The notes: a model not told the origin generated them from the sequence alone. 64,000 nt of DNA from Cherax quadricarinatus (GCF_038502225.1 NC_091369.1:6865587-6929586), one strand, 5' to 3'. Positions 10,401-23,877 are shown, numbered from the stretch's first letter. Made by a program: numbers and translations.

Positions 10401-13400
10401 ACTATGATCACCACATACAAGATACCTCAAGCCAGGAGGGAAGACACAGGGGAACTATGATCACCACATACAAGATACCTCAAGCCAGGAGGGAAGACAC
10501 AGGGGAACTATGATCACCACATACAAGATACCTCAAGCCAGGAGGGAAGACACAGGGGAACTATGATCACCACATACAAGATACCTCAAGCCAGGAGGGA
10601 AGACACAGGGGAACTATGATCACCACATACAAGATACCTCAAGCCAGGAGGGAAGACACAGGGGAACTATGATCACCACATACAAGATACCTCAAGCCAG
10701 GAGGGAAGACACAGGGGAACTATGATCACCACATACAAGATACCTCAAGCCAGGAGGGAAGACACAGGGGAACTATGATCACCACATACAAGATACCTCA
10801 AGCCAGGAGGGAAGACACAGGGGAACTATGATCACCACATACAAGATACCTCAAGCCAGGAGGGAAGACACAGGGGAACTATGATCACCACATACAAGAT
10901 ACCTCAAGCCAGGAGGAGGGAAGACACAGGGGAACTATGATCACCACATACAAGATACCTCAAGCCAGGAGGGAAGACACAGGGGAACTATGATCACCAC
11001 ATACAAGATACCTCAAGCCAGGAGGGAAGACACAGGGGAACTATGATCACCACATACAAGATACCTCAAGCCAGGAGGGAAGACACAGGGGAACTATGAT
11101 CACCACATACAAGATACCTCAAGCCAGGAGGGAAGACACAGGGGAACTATGATCACCACATACAAGATACCTCAAGCCAGGAGGGAAGACACAGGGGAAC
11201 TATGATCACCACATACAAGATACCTCAAGCCAGGAGGGAAGACACAGGGGAACTATGATCACCACATACAAGATACCTCAAGCCAGGAGGAAAGACACAG
11301 GGGAACTATGATCACCACATACAAGATACCTCAAGCCAGGAGATCACCACATACAAGGAAGACACAGGGGAACTATGATCACCACATACAAGATACCTCA
11401 AGCCAGGAGGGAAGACACAGGGGAACTATGATCACCACATACAAGATACCTCAAGCCAGGAGGGAAGACACAGGGGAACTATGATCACCACATACAAGAT
11501 ACCTCAAGCCAGGAGGGAAGACACAGGGGAACTATGATCACCACATACAAGATACCTCAAGCCAGGAGGGAAGACACAGGGGAACTATGATCACCACATA
11601 CAAGATACCTCAAGCCAGGAGGGAAGACACAGGGGAACTATGATCACAACATACAAGATACCTCAAGCCAGGAGGGAAGACACAGGGGAACTATGATCAC
11701 CACATACAAGATACCTCAAGCCAGGAGGGAAGACACAGGGGAACTATGATCACCACATACAAGATACCTCAAGCCAGGAGGGAAGACACAGGGGAACTAT
11801 GATCACCACATACAAGATACCTCAAGCCAGGAGGGAAGACACAGGGGAACTATGATCACCACATACAAGATACCTCAAGCCAGGAGGGAAGACACAGGGG
11901 AACTATGATCACCACATACAAGATACCTCAAGCCAGGAGGGAAGACACAGGGGAACTATGATCACCACATACAAGATACCTCAAGCCAGGAGGGAAGACA
12001 CAGGGGAACTATGATCACCACATACAAGATACCTCAAGCCAGGAGGGAAGACACAGGGGAACTATGATCACCACATACAAGATACCTCAAGCCAGGAGGG
12101 AAGACACAGGGGAACTATGATCACCACATACAAGATACCTCAAGCCAGGAGGGAAGACACAGGGGAACTATGATCACCACATACAAGATACCTCAAGCCA
12201 GGAGGGAAGACACAGGGGAACTATGATCACCACATACAAGATACCTCAAGCCAGGAGGGAAGACACAGGGGAACTATGATCACCACATACAAGATACCTC
12301 AAGCCAGGAGGGAAGACACAGGGGAACTATGATCACCACATACAAGATACCTCAAGCCAGGAGGGATACACAGGGGAACTATGATCACCACATACAAAGA
12401 CACAGGGGAACTATGATCACCACATACAAGATACCTCAAGCCAGGAGGGAAGACACAGGGGAACTATGATCACCACATACAAGATACCTCAAGCCAGGAG
12501 GGAAGACACAGGGGAACTATGATCACCACATACAAGATACCTCAAGCCAGGAGGGAAGACACAGGGGAACTATGATCACCACATACAAGATACCTCAAGC
12601 CAGGAGGAAAGACACAGGGGAACTATGATCACCACATACAAGATACCTCAAGCCAGGAGGGAAGACACAGGGGAACTATGATCACCACATACAAGATACC
12701 TCAAGCCAGGAGGGAAGACACAGGGGAACTATGATCACCACATACAAGATACCTCAAGCCAGGAGGGAAGACACAGGGGAACTATGATCACCACATACAA
12801 GATACCTCAAGCCAGGAGGGAAGACACAGGGGAACTATGATCACCACATACAAGATACCTCAAGCCAGGAGGGAAGACACAGGGGAACTATGATCACCAC
12901 ATACAAGATACCTCAAGCCAGGAGGGAAGACACAGGGGAACTATGATCACCACATACAAGATACCTCAAGCCAGGAGGGAAGACACAGGGGAACTATGAT
13001 CACCACATACAAGATACCTCAAGCCAGGAGGAGGGAAGACACAGGGGAACTATGATCACCACATACAAGATACCTCAAGCCAGGAGGGAAGACACAGGGG
13101 AACTATGATCACCACATACAAGATACCTCAAGCCAGGAGGGAAGACACAGGGGAACTATGATCACCACATACAAGATACCTCAAGCCAGGAGGGAAGACA
13201 CAGGGGAACTATGATCACCACATACAAGATACCTCAAGCCAGGAGGGAAGACACAGGGGAACTATGATCACCACATACAAGATACCTCAAGCCAGGAGGG
13301 AAGACACAGGGGAACTATGATCACCACATACAAGATACCTCAAGCCAGGAGGAAAGACACAGGGGAACTATGATCACCACATACAAGATACCTCAAGCCA

Positions 13401-14052
13401 GGAGGGAAGACACAGGGGAACTATGATCACCACATACAAGATACCTCAAGCCAGGAGGGAAGACACAGGGGAACTATGATCACCACATACAAGATACCTC
13501 AAGCCAGGAGGGGAAGACACAGGGGAACTATGATCACCACATACAAGATACCTCAAGCCAGGAGGGAAGACACAGGGGAACTATGATCACCACATACAAG
13601 ATACCTCAAGCCAGGAGGGAAGACACAGGGGAACTATGATCACCACATACAAGATACCTCAAGCCAGGAGGGAAGACACAGGGGAACTATGATCACCACA
13701 TACAAGATACCTCAAGCCAGGAGGGAAGACACAGGGGACCTAAGATAACCACATACAAGATACCTCAAGCATACAGATACCTCAAGCCAGGAGGAAAGAC
13801 ACAGGGGAACTATGATCACCACATACAAGATACCTCAAGCCAGGAGGGAAGACACAGGGGAACTATGATCACCACATACAAGATACCTCAAGCCAGGAGG
13901 GAAGACACAGGGGAACTATGATCACCACATACAAGATACCTCAAGCCAGGAGGGAAGACACAGGGGAACTATGATCACCACATACAAGATACCTCAAGCC
14001 AGGAGGGAAGACACAGGGGAACTATGATCACCACATACAAGATACCTCACAT
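7430..14052 (+). repeat. 53-bp satellite array, about 125 copies, resembling LINE-A ORF2
   Basis: Unit period is 53 bp; successive 'tatgatcacc' positions are 7541 and 7594. The core 'atgatcaccacatacaagat' matches LINE-A 'atgataacgacatacaagat' (about 5369-5388, coding for MITTYKI), and 'ggaggg-aagacacagggga' resembles the LINE stretch just before it. The first unit at 7430-7480 ('ggagacatgatcacaatatacaag') is the most LINE-like. Up to about 9.58 kb the units mix ggg/gga/gag variants; beyond that they are almost all ggg. Irregular units lie near 10915, 11340, 12365, 13028, 13510 and 13735. 53 is not a multiple of 3 and no long frame exists. Confidence 0.9.
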
Positions 14053-14149
14053 ACAAGGGTACAATACCATCAAGGATACTTTTAATTTATAAAATTGTAA
14101 TCAAATTAAACTATCATTGTATACACAATGTATCTGTGTATTTATACAA

Positions 14150-14972
14150 AGATATACACCTCTCAGTGTATATTAAGAGATATACACCTCTCAGTGTATA
14201 TTAAGAGATATACACCTCTCAGTGTATATTAAGAGATATACACCTCTCAGTGTATATTAAGAGATATACACCTCTCAGTGTATATTAAGAGATATACACC
14301 TCTCAGTATATATTAAGAGATATACACCTCTCAGTGTATATTAAGATATACACCTCTCAGTGTATATTAAGAGATATACACCTCTCACTGTATATAAAGA
14401 GATATACACCTCTCAGTGTATATTAAGAGATATACACCTCTCAGTGTATATAAAGAGATATACACCTCTCAGTGTATATTAAGAGATATACACCTCTCAG
14501 TGTATATTAAGATATACACCTCTCAGTGTATATTAAGAGATATACACCTCTCAGTGTATATAAAGAGATATACACCTCTCAGTGTATATTAAGAGATATA
14601 CACCTCTCAGTGTATATTAAGAGATATACACCTCTCAGTGTATATAAAGAGATATACACCTCTCAGTGTATATTAAGAGATATACACCTCTCAGTGTATA
14701 TTAAGATATACACCTCTCAGTGTATATTAAGAGATATACACCTCTCAGTGTATATAAAGAGATATACACCTCTCAGTGTATATTAAGAGATATACACCTC
14801 TCAGTGTATATAAAGAGATATACACCTCTCAGTGTATATAAAGAGATATACACCTCTCAGTGTATGTTAAGAGATATACACCTCTCAGTGTATATTAAGA
14901 GATATACACCTCTCAGTGTATATTAAGAGATATACACCTCTCAGTGTATATTAAGAGATTTACACCTCTCAC
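14150..14972 (+). repeat. 28-bp tandem array with internal palindrome, about 29 copies
   Basis: The unit contains TATACACCTCTCAGTGTATA, with 7-bp complementary arms (TATACAC/GTGTATA). A few units are 26 bp. Short open frames arise only from the repeat. Confidence 0.9.
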
Positions 14973-14994
14973 TGAAATATGTTTAATTTTCTAT

Positions 14995-15145
14995 TTTCAC
15001 TATTATTATCATTATTATTGTTATTATTATCATTATCATTATTATTGTCATTACCATTATTATTGACAATATTATTATTGTGATAAAGTTATTATTATTG
15101 GAAAGCGCTAAACCCTCCAGAATGATACACTGTTTACAGTGAATA
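14995..15145. repeat. (ATT)n-like tract followed by a SINE-like head
   Basis: Imperfect ATT/ATC triplets to about 15098, then 'ggaaagcgctaaaccctcc', the head of the dispersed repeat also seen near 215. Confidence 0.6.
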
Positions 15146-15254
15146 TTGTGTGGGATAAAACGTGGATTTACCAACGTTAATTACGTTGTAATCAGTCATT
15201 AATTAAGGTCATTAATGTAATTAATTTCTCATTTGGTCAGAGGACCGGTAAATC

Positions 15255-15330
15255 CCGTACAAGACTGTTAATGAATAGTGAGCGGTCCAGCACTGTGCGA
15301 AACGTCGCGGCTCCCAGCCAGGGTAGTGTG
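15255..15330 (+). repeat. Degenerate family-Q motif abutting the 22/24-bp array
   Basis: 'gcactgtgcgaaacgtcgcgg' at about 15292-15312 carries the GAAACGTCG motif found after the hairpin in family-Q repeats. The tandem array starts about 20 bp downstream. Confidence 0.4.
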
Positions 15331-18300
15331 AAGTGTTCCAGTCACTGTTGTGAAGTGTTCCAGTCACTGCTGTGAAGTGTTCCAGTCACTGTTGTGAAGT
15401 GTTCCAGTCACTGTTGTGAAGTGTTCCAGTCACTGTTGTGAAGTGTTCCAGTCACTGTTGTGAAGTGTTCCAGTCACTGTTGTGAAGTGTTCCAGTCACT
15501 GTTGTGAAGTGTTCCAGTCACTGTTGTGAAGTGTTCCAGTCACTGTTGTGAAGTGTTCCAGTCACTGTTGTGAAGTGTTCCAGTCACTGTTGTGAAGTGT
15601 TCCAGTCACTGTTGTGAAGTGTTCCAGTCACTGTTGTGAAGTGTTCCAGTCACTGTTGTGAAGTGTTCCAGTCACAGTGTTGTGAAGTGTTCCAGTGACT
15701 GTTGTGAAGTGTTCCAGTCACAGTGTTGTGAAGTGTTCCAGTCACTGTGTTGTGAAGTGTTCCAGTCACAGTGTTGTGAAGTGTTCCAGTCACTGTTGTG
15801 AAGTGTTCCAGTCACTGTTGTGAAGTGTTCCAGTCACAGTGTTGTGAAGTGTTCCAGTCACTGTGTTGTGAAGTGTTCCAGTCACAGTGTTGTGAAGTGT
15901 TCCAGTCACTGTTGTGAAGTGTTCCAGTCACTGTTGTGAAGTGTTCCAGTCACTGTTGTGAAGTGTTCCAGTCACTGTTGTGAAGTGTTCCAGTCACTGT
16001 TGTGAAGTGTTCCAGTCACAGTGTTGTGAAGTGTTCCAGTCACTGTGTTGTGAAGTGTTACAGTCACAGTGTTGTGAAGTGTTCCAGTCACAGTGTTGTG
16101 AAGTGTTCCAGTCACAGTGTTGTGAAGTGTTCCAGTCACTGTTGTGAAGTGCTCCAGTCACAGTGTTGTGAAGTGTTCCAGTCACTGTTGTGAAGTGTTC
16201 CAGTCACTGTTGTGAAGTGTTCCAGTCACAGTGTTGTGAAGTGTTCCAGTCACTGTGTTGTGAAGTGTTCCAGTCACTGTTGTGAAGTGTTCCAGTCAGT
16301 GTTGTGAAGTGTTCCAGTCACAGTGTTGTGAAGTGTTCCAGTCAGTGTTGTGAAGTGTTCCAGTCACAGTGTTGTGAAGTGTTCCAGTCACTGTTGTGAA
16401 GTGTTCCAGTCAGTGTTGTGAAGTGTTCCAGTTACTGTTGTGAAGTGTTCCAGTCAGTGTTGTGAAGTGTTCCAGTTACTGTTGTGAAGTGTTCCAGTCA
16501 GTGTTGTGAAGTGTTCCAGTCAGTGTTGTGAAGTGTTCCAGTCACTGTTGTGAAGTGTTCCAGTCAGTGTTGTGAAGTGTTCCAGTCACAGTGTTGTGAA
16601 GTGTTCCAGTCACTGTTGTGAAGTGTTCCAGTCAGTGTTGTGAAGTGTTCCAGTCACAGTGTAGTGAAGTGTTCCAGTCAGTGTTGTGAAGTGTTCCAGT
16701 CACAGTGTAGTGAAGTGTTCCAGTCACTCTTGTGAAGTGTTCCAGTCACAGTGTTGTGAAGTGTTCCAGTCAGTGTTGTGAAGTGTTCCAGTCACAGTGT
16801 CGTGAAGTGTTCCAGTCACAGTGTTGTGAAGTGTTCCAGTCAGTGTTGTGAAGTGTTCCAGTCACAGTGTAGTGAAGTGTTCCAGTCAGTGTTGTGAAGT
16901 GTTCCAGTCACAGTGTTGTGAAGTGTTCCAGTCAGTGTTGTGAAGTGTTCCAGTCACAGTGTTGTGAAGTGTTCCAGTCAGTATTGTGAAGTGTTCCAGT
17001 CACAGTGTTGTGAAGTGTTCCAGTCAGTGTTGTGAAGTGTTCCAGTCACAGTGTAGTGAAGTGTTCCAGTCAGTGTTGTGAAGTGTTCCAGTCACAGTGT
17101 TGTGAAGTGTTCCAGTCAGTGTTGTGAAGTGTTCCAGTCACAGTGTTGTGAAGTGTTCCAGTCAGTGTTGTGAAGTGTTCCAGTCACAGTGTCGTGAAGT
17201 GTTCCAGTCACAGTGTTGTGAAGTGTTCCAGTCAGTGTTGTGAAGTGTTCCAGTCACAGTGTAGTGAAGTGTTCCAGTCAGTGTTGTGAAGTGTTCCAGT
17301 CACAGTGTTGTGAAGTGTTCCAGTCAGTGTTGTGAAGTGTTCCAGTCACAGTGTTGTGAAGTGTTCCAGTCAGTGTTGTGAAGTGTTCCAGTCAGTGTTG
17401 TGAAGTGTTTCAGTCACTGTTGTGAAGTGTTCCAGTCAGTGTTGTGAAGTGTTCCAGTCACAGTGTTGTGAAGTGTTCCAGTCACAGTGTTGTGAAGTGT
17501 TCCAGTCATTGTTGTGAAGTGTTCCAGTCACTGTTGTGAAGTGTTCCAGTCACAGTGTTGTGAAGTGTTCCAGTCACAGTGTTGTGAAGTGTTCCAGTCA
17601 CTGTGTTGTGAAGTGTTCCAGTCACTGTGTTGTGAAGTGTTCCAGTCACTGTGTTGTGAAGTGTTCCAGTCACAGTGTTGTGAAGCGTTCCAGTCACTGT
17701 GTTGTGAAGTGTTCCAGTCACTGTGTTGTGAAGTGTTCCAGTCACAGTGTTGTGAAGTGTTCCAGTCACTGTGTTGTGAAGTGTTCCAGTCACAGTGTTG
17801 TGAAGTGTTCCAGTCACAGTGTTGTGAAGTGTTCCAGTCACTGTGTTGTGAAGTGTTCCAGTCACAGTGTTGTGAAGTGTTCCAGTCACTGTGTTGTGAA
17901 GTGTTCCAGTCACAGTGTTGTGAAGTGTTCCAGTCACAGTGTTGTGAAGTGTTCCAGTCACTGTGTTGTGAAGTGTTCCAGTCACAGTGTTGTGAAGTGT
18001 TCCAGTCACAGTGTTGTGAAGTGTTACAGTCACAGTGTTGTGAAGTGTTCCAGTCACAGTGTTGTGAAGTGTTCCAGTCACTGTGTTGTGAAGTGTTCCA
18101 GTCACAGTGTTGTGAAGTGTTCCAGTCACTGTGTTGTGAAGTGTTCCAGTCACAGTGTTGTGAAGTGTTCCAGTCACAGTGTTGTGAAGTGTTCCAGTCA
18201 GTGTTGTGAAGTGTTCCAGTCACTGTGTTGTGAAGTGTTCCAGTCACTGTGTTGTGAAGTGTTCCAGTCACAGTGTTGTGAATTGTTCCAGTCACAGTGT

Positions 18301-19092
18301 TGTGAAGTGTTCCAGTCACTGTGTTGTGAAGTGTTCCAGTCACAGTGTTGTGAAGTGTTCCAGTCACAGTGTCGTGAAGTGTTCCAGTCACAGTGTCGTG
18401 AAGTGTTCCAGTTACTGTATTGTGAAGTGTTCCAGTCACTGTTGTGAAGTGTTCCAGTCAGTGTTGTGAAGTGTTCCAGTCACAGTGTCGTGAAGTGTTC
18501 CAGTTACTGTATTGTGAAGTGTTCCAGTCACTGTGTTGTGAAGTTCCAGTCACAGTGTTGTGAAGTGTTCCAGTCAGAGTGTCGTGAAGTGTTCCAGTCA
18601 CAGTGTCGTGAAGCGTTCCAGTTACTGTATTGTGAAGTGTTCCAGTCACTGTGTTGTGAAGTTCCAGTCACAGTGTTGTGAAGTGTTCCAGTCACAGTGT
18701 TGTGAAGTGTTCCAGTCACAGTGTCGTGAAGTGTTCCAGTCACAGTGTCGTGAAGTGTTCCAGTTACTGTATTGTGAAGTGTTCCAGTCACTGTGTTGTG
18801 AAGTGTTCCAGTCAGTGTTGTGAAGTGTTCCAGTCACAGTGTCGTGAAGTGTTCCAGTTACTGTATTGTGAAGTGTTCCAGTCACTGTGTTGTGAAGTGT
18901 TCCAGTCAGTGTTGTGAAGTGTTCCAGTCACAGTGTCGTGAAGTGTTCCAGTCACTGTGTTGTGAAGTGTTCCAGTCACAGTGTTGTGAAGTGTTCCAGT
19001 CACAGTGTCGTGAAGTGTTCCAGTCACAGTGTTGTAAAGTGTTCCAGTCACAGTGTTGTGAAGTTCCAGTCACAGTGTCGTGAAGTGTTCCA
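15326..19092 (+). repeat. 22/24-bp minisatellite, about 160 copies
   Basis: The unit alternates between a 22-bp form (core GTTCCAGTCACTGTTGTG) and a 24-bp form (core GTTCCAGTCACAGTGTTGTG). Where 24-bp units dominate (17.5-18.45 kb), frames stay open for about 300 codons on both strands. The sequence resembles the family-Q tail at about 27452-27480 ('gttccagtcacggtattgt'). Confidence 0.9.
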
Positions 19093-19099
19093 CTTCCTC

Positions 19100-19325
19100 A
19101 ACATTTTAGTTCTCTCCCCTGGTTTCTACTCTTCCATCCCCAGAAACTCCCCTTCCTTCCCCACCTTTTTCAATGTTTCCTAAGCTCATCCAGCTCTTCC
19201 TTCAGGCTTTCCCTCTTCTTCATAAACTCTTCTCTCTTCGTCCTTTAATCTTCCTTCCTCCCCTCTTCTTCCTTTCCTCTTCTTCATCGTCGCCACTTCC
19301 CAGCTTGCACAACCCGGAAGTCTCG
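19100..19325. other. Pyrimidine-rich single-copy stretch, no gene recognised
   Basis: Mostly CT-rich ('tcttcctcccctcttcttcc'), with no conserved coding block. The long reverse frames crossing it are carried by the adjacent (CA)n. Confidence 0.4.
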
Positions 19326-19394
19326 GTGTGGATAATAGATCTGTAGTATACAAAAGATGTGTGGCTGAGGCTCGCTGCAAGACCACACGTGCAC

Positions 19395-19426
19395 ATGTAC
19401 ACACGCACACGTGCACATGCACACGT

Positions 19427-19520
<94 letters not shown>
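19395..19520. repeat. (CA)n microsatellite
   Basis: ACACGTGCACATG-type start, then about 90 bp of pure CA, followed at once by a LINE-A 3' fragment. Confidence 0.95.
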
Positions 19521-19523
<3 letters not shown>

Positions 19524-19630
19524 TCATGGAGTAGGGAGAGTGGACTTAGTAGCTACCCGCGAAAAGGCTGGCTAGGGGCTACAATTCGACCCCTGCTACT
19601 ACAAATAGGTGAGTTCAAGTACCTACACAC
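19521..19630 (+). mobile_element. LINE-A terminal 3' fragment
   Basis: 'ctcatggagtagggagagtgg' through 'cgacccctgctactacaaataggtgagt' equals the last 100 bp of LINE-A. It begins at the end of (CA)n. Confidence 0.75.
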
Positions 19631-19771
19631 GCACATATGAACGTGTACACAAAACATGTTGACAAGAACACCTTTACCCACTCGCAGGTATGAAAATACA
19701 CATGGATACACAGACAAGTACGAACATAAACACGCACATACACACACACACACGCACACACACTGCACCAC

Positions 19772-20070
19772 AGGAGGGTTAGGGGAAACATGATAACGAC
19801 ATACAAAATACTGCGAGGAATTCACAAGGCAGACAGAGACAGGATGTTCCAGAGATGGGACAGAGAAACAAGGGGTCACAATTGGAAGTTGAAGACTCAG
19901 ATGAGTCAAAGAGATGTTAGGAAGTATTTCTTTAGTCATAGACTTGTCAGGAAGTGGAATAGTCTGGCAAGCTCATGGAGAAGGAAGAGACAGGGCCTAG
20001 TAGCGATCAGTAAAGAGGCGGGACCAGGAGCTGAGTCTCGACCCCTGCAACCACAAATAGGTGAGTACAA
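19772..20070 (+). mobile_element. LINE-A 3' fragment (last about 300 bp)
   Basis: From 'ggagggttaggggaaacatgataacgac' to 'accacaaataggtgagtac', preceded by another CA-rich stretch. It includes the segment from which the 53-bp satellite appears to derive. Confidence 0.8.
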
Positions 20071-20138
20071 CAATCGCTATATTTAAGCGGAACAATTGTG
20101 AAGGATAGTTTTATATTTCATGAGATCGAAGAAGTATT

Positions 20139-21153
20139 GGTGTACACGGTACCACTGTACCAGAGGTGTACACGGTACCACTGTACCAGAGGTGTACACG
20201 GTACCACTGTACCAGAGGTGTGCAAGGTACCACTGTACCAGACGTGTACACGGTACCACTGTACCAGAGGTGTACACGGTACCACTGTACCAGAGGTGTA
20301 CACGGTACCACTGTTCCAGAGGTGTACACGGTACCACTGTACCAGAGGTGTACACGGTACCACTGTACCAGAGGTGTACACGGTACCACTGTAGCAGAGG
20401 TGTATACGGTACCACTGTACCAGAGGTGTACACGGTACCACTGTTCCAGAGGTGTACACGGTACCACTGTACCAGAGGTGTACACGGTACCACCGTACCA
20501 GAGGTGTACACGGTACCACTTTACCAGACGTGTACACGGTACCACTGTACCAGAGGTGTACACGGTACCACTGTACCAGAGGTGTACACGGTACCACTGT
20601 TCCATAGGTGTACACGGTACCACTGTACCAGAGGTGTACACGGTACCACTGTACCAGAGGTGTACACGGTACCACTGTACCAGAGATGTACACGGTACCA
20701 CTGTACCAGAGGTGTACACGGTACCACTGTACCAGAGGTGTACACGGTACCACTGTACCAGAGGTGTACACGGTACCACTGTACCAGAGGTGTACACGGT
20801 ACCACTGTACCAGAGGTGTACACGGTACCACTGTTCCATAGGTGTACACGGTACCACTGTACCAGAGGTGTACACGGTACCACTGTACCAGAAGTGTACA
20901 CGGTACCACTGTACCAGAGGTGTACACGGTACCACTGTACCAGAAGTGTACACGGTACCACTGTACCAGAGGTGTACACGGTACCACTGTACCAGAGGTG
21001 TACACGGTACCACTGTACCAGAGGTGTACACGGTACCACTGTACCAGAGGTGTACACGGTACCACTGTACCAGAGGTGTACACGGTACCACTGTACCAGA
21101 GGTGTACACGGTACCACTGTACCAGAGGTGTACACGGTACCACTGTACCAGAG
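20139..21153 (+). repeat. 26-bp tandem array, about 39 copies
   Basis: The unit contains GTACACGGTACCACTGTACC, with a GTACA/TGTAC arm pair and a central GGTACC. Units are nearly identical, with single-base variants (e.g. gttccag, gttccatagg). Three frames are open on each strand because the period is 26 and the unit lacks stops. Confidence 0.92.
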
Positions 21154-21193
21154 GGAGGGGGAAGGGAGAGGCTGAGGGAGAGACAGAGGAGAC

Positions 21194-21224
21194 ACAACAA
21201 CAACAACAACAACAACAACAACTG
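21194..21224. repeat. (ACA)n microsatellite
   Basis: About ten ACA triplets after a purine-rich stretch. Confidence 0.85.
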
Positions 21225-21310
21225 TGGGATCATAAAATGATCTTAGCTTTAAAATAAAACTGAGCTGAAAAGTCTGAATGGGACCTTGAGAGCAACGAGC
21301 GAAATTTTAA

Positions 21311-21391
21311 AATGTGTGTGTGTGTGTCTGTGTGTGTGTGTCTGTGTGTGTGTGTCTGTGTGTGTGTGTCTGTGTGTGTGTGTCTGTGTGT

Positions 21392-21425
<34 letters not shown>
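21311..21425. repeat. (GT)n with GTCT interruptions, adjoining a LINE-A 3' end
   Basis: GTGTGTGTCT-type units passing directly into 'gtgtactcacctag', the complement of the LINE-A terminus. Confidence 0.9.
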
Positions 21426-21428
<3 letters not shown>

Positions 21429-22483
21429 CACCTAGTTGTACTCACCTAGTTGAGGTTGCGGGGGTCGAGTCCGAGCTCCTGGCCCCGCCTCTTCACTGAT
21501 CGCTACTAGGTCACTCTCCCTGAGCCGTGAGCTTTATCATACCTCTGCTTAAAGCTATGTATGGATCCTGCCTCCACTACATCGCTTCCCAAACTATTCC
21601 ACTTACTGACTACTCTGTGGCTGAAGAAATACTTCCTAACATTCCTGTGATTCATCTGTGTCTTCAGCTTCCAACTGTGTCCCCTTATTACTGTGTCCAA
21701 TCTCTGGAACATCCTGTCTTTGTCCACCTTGTCAATTCCTCTCAGTATTTTGTATGTCGTTAGCATGTCCCCCCTATCTCTCCTGTCCTCCAGTGTCGTC
21801 AGGTTGATTTCCCTTAACCTCTCCTCGTAGGACATACCTCTTAGCTCTGGGACTAGTCTTGTTGCAAACCTTTGCACTTTCTCTAGTTTCTTCATGTGCT
21901 TGGCTAGGTGTGGGTTCCAAACTGGTGCCGCATACTCCAATATGGGCCTAACGTACACGGTGTACAGGGTCCTGAATGATTCCTTATTAAGATGTCGGAA
22001 TGCTGTTCTGAGGTTTGCCAGGCGCCCATATGCTGCAGCAGTTATTTGGTTGATGTGCGCTTCAGGAGATGTGCCTGGTGTTATACTCACCCCAAGATGT
22101 TTTTCCTTGAGTGAGGTTTGTAGTCTCTGGCCCCCTAGACTGTACTCCGTCTGCGGTCTTCTTTGCCCTTCCCCAATCTTCATGACTTTGCACTTGGTGG
22201 GATTGAACTTCAGGAGCCAATTGCTGGACCAGGTCTGCAGCCTGTCCAGATCCCTTTGTAGTTCTGCCTGGTCTTCGATCGAGTGAATTCTTCTCATCAA
22301 CTTCACGTCATCTGCAAACATGGACACCTCAGAGTCTATTCCTTCCGTCATGTCGTTCACAAATACCAGAAACAGCACTGGTCCTAGGACTGACCCCTGC
22401 GGGACCCCGCTGGTCACAGGTGCCCACTCTGACACCTCGCCACGTACCATGACTCGCTGCTGTCTTCCTGACAAGTATTCCCT
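21424..22483 (-). mobile_element. LINE-A copy, 5'-truncated inside RT
   Basis: A minus-strand frame (21506 to about 22483) begins after the RT 'FDTVPHKR' region and contains 'SGVPQGSVLGPVLF', 'FADDVKLMRR' and the whole C-terminal domain, ending with the usual stop and 3' UTR. The frame is intact over about 325 codons. The upstream end joins a G-run and a MITE-like element. The 3' UTR start is duplicated ('actcacctagttgtactcacctagttg'). Confidence 0.88.
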
Positions 22484-22500
22484 CTGTGTGTGGGGGGGGG

Positions 22501-22844
22501 ATAAAACTTGCAATTTTGGCTTAAATGGCAACGCTCTTCTTGCCGAATAAGGCAGGCGAAAATTTATGTATGCAATAAATTCGCAAAAAATCATTCTGAA
22601 CCTAACGAAAAAAATAATTGTGTTTGTTTATTATTAAATTATTTTAAACTTATCTAAAATATATTTAGTTGGATTAGACTAAATTAAATTGGGCTTCTTA
22701 TAATAAGGTAAATTATTAATTTTTACATTAACATTAATAAATAATATATATATATATATTTAAACGTATAAGATAAAATTTTAGAAAGGACTTAATTTTA
22801 AATGAGTTTTTGGTAACTGATCAGTTTTACCTATTTGGCACGAC
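22501..22844 (+). mobile_element. MITE-like element M, copy 1 (5' end lost)
   Basis: Body 'aaaacttgcaattttggctt' to 'cctatttggcacgac', ending at a (TA)n run. The first roughly 15 bp of the terminal repeat seen in copy 2 are replaced by a G-run next to LINE-A. Confidence 0.75.
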
Positions 22845-22854
22845 ATTATATATA

Positions 22855-22951
<97 letters not shown>

Positions 22952-22952
22952 T
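22843..22952. repeat. (TA)n microsatellite between two M elements
   Basis: About 105 bp of TA dinucleotide; M copies abut it on both sides. Confidence 0.95.
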
Positions 22953-23772
<820 letters not shown>

Positions 23773-23806
23773 ATATTCTGAAATCACCTGTTTCCTGTGA
23801 TCTTAT

Positions 23807-23811
<5 letters not shown>

Positions 23812-23874
<63 letters not shown>
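23812..23874. repeat. (TA)n microsatellite
   Basis: About 62 bp of TA separating the fold-back from a second copy of its right arm. Confidence 0.93.

Positions 23875-23877
<3 letters not shown>

Noticed and set aside
7430..14052. CRISPR-like array of regular repeats
   Set aside because: Direct repeats with no unique spacers, in a eukaryotic context without cas genes; a plain satellite.
17506..18447. Frames of 223-303 codons on both strands
   Set aside because: Produced by 24-bp units (multiple of three) in the minisatellite; open in several frames at once, with the composition of the repeat.
20111..21257. Five frames above 220 codons in the 26-bp array
   Set aside because: All frames of both strands are open because the unit has no stop; not a gene signature.
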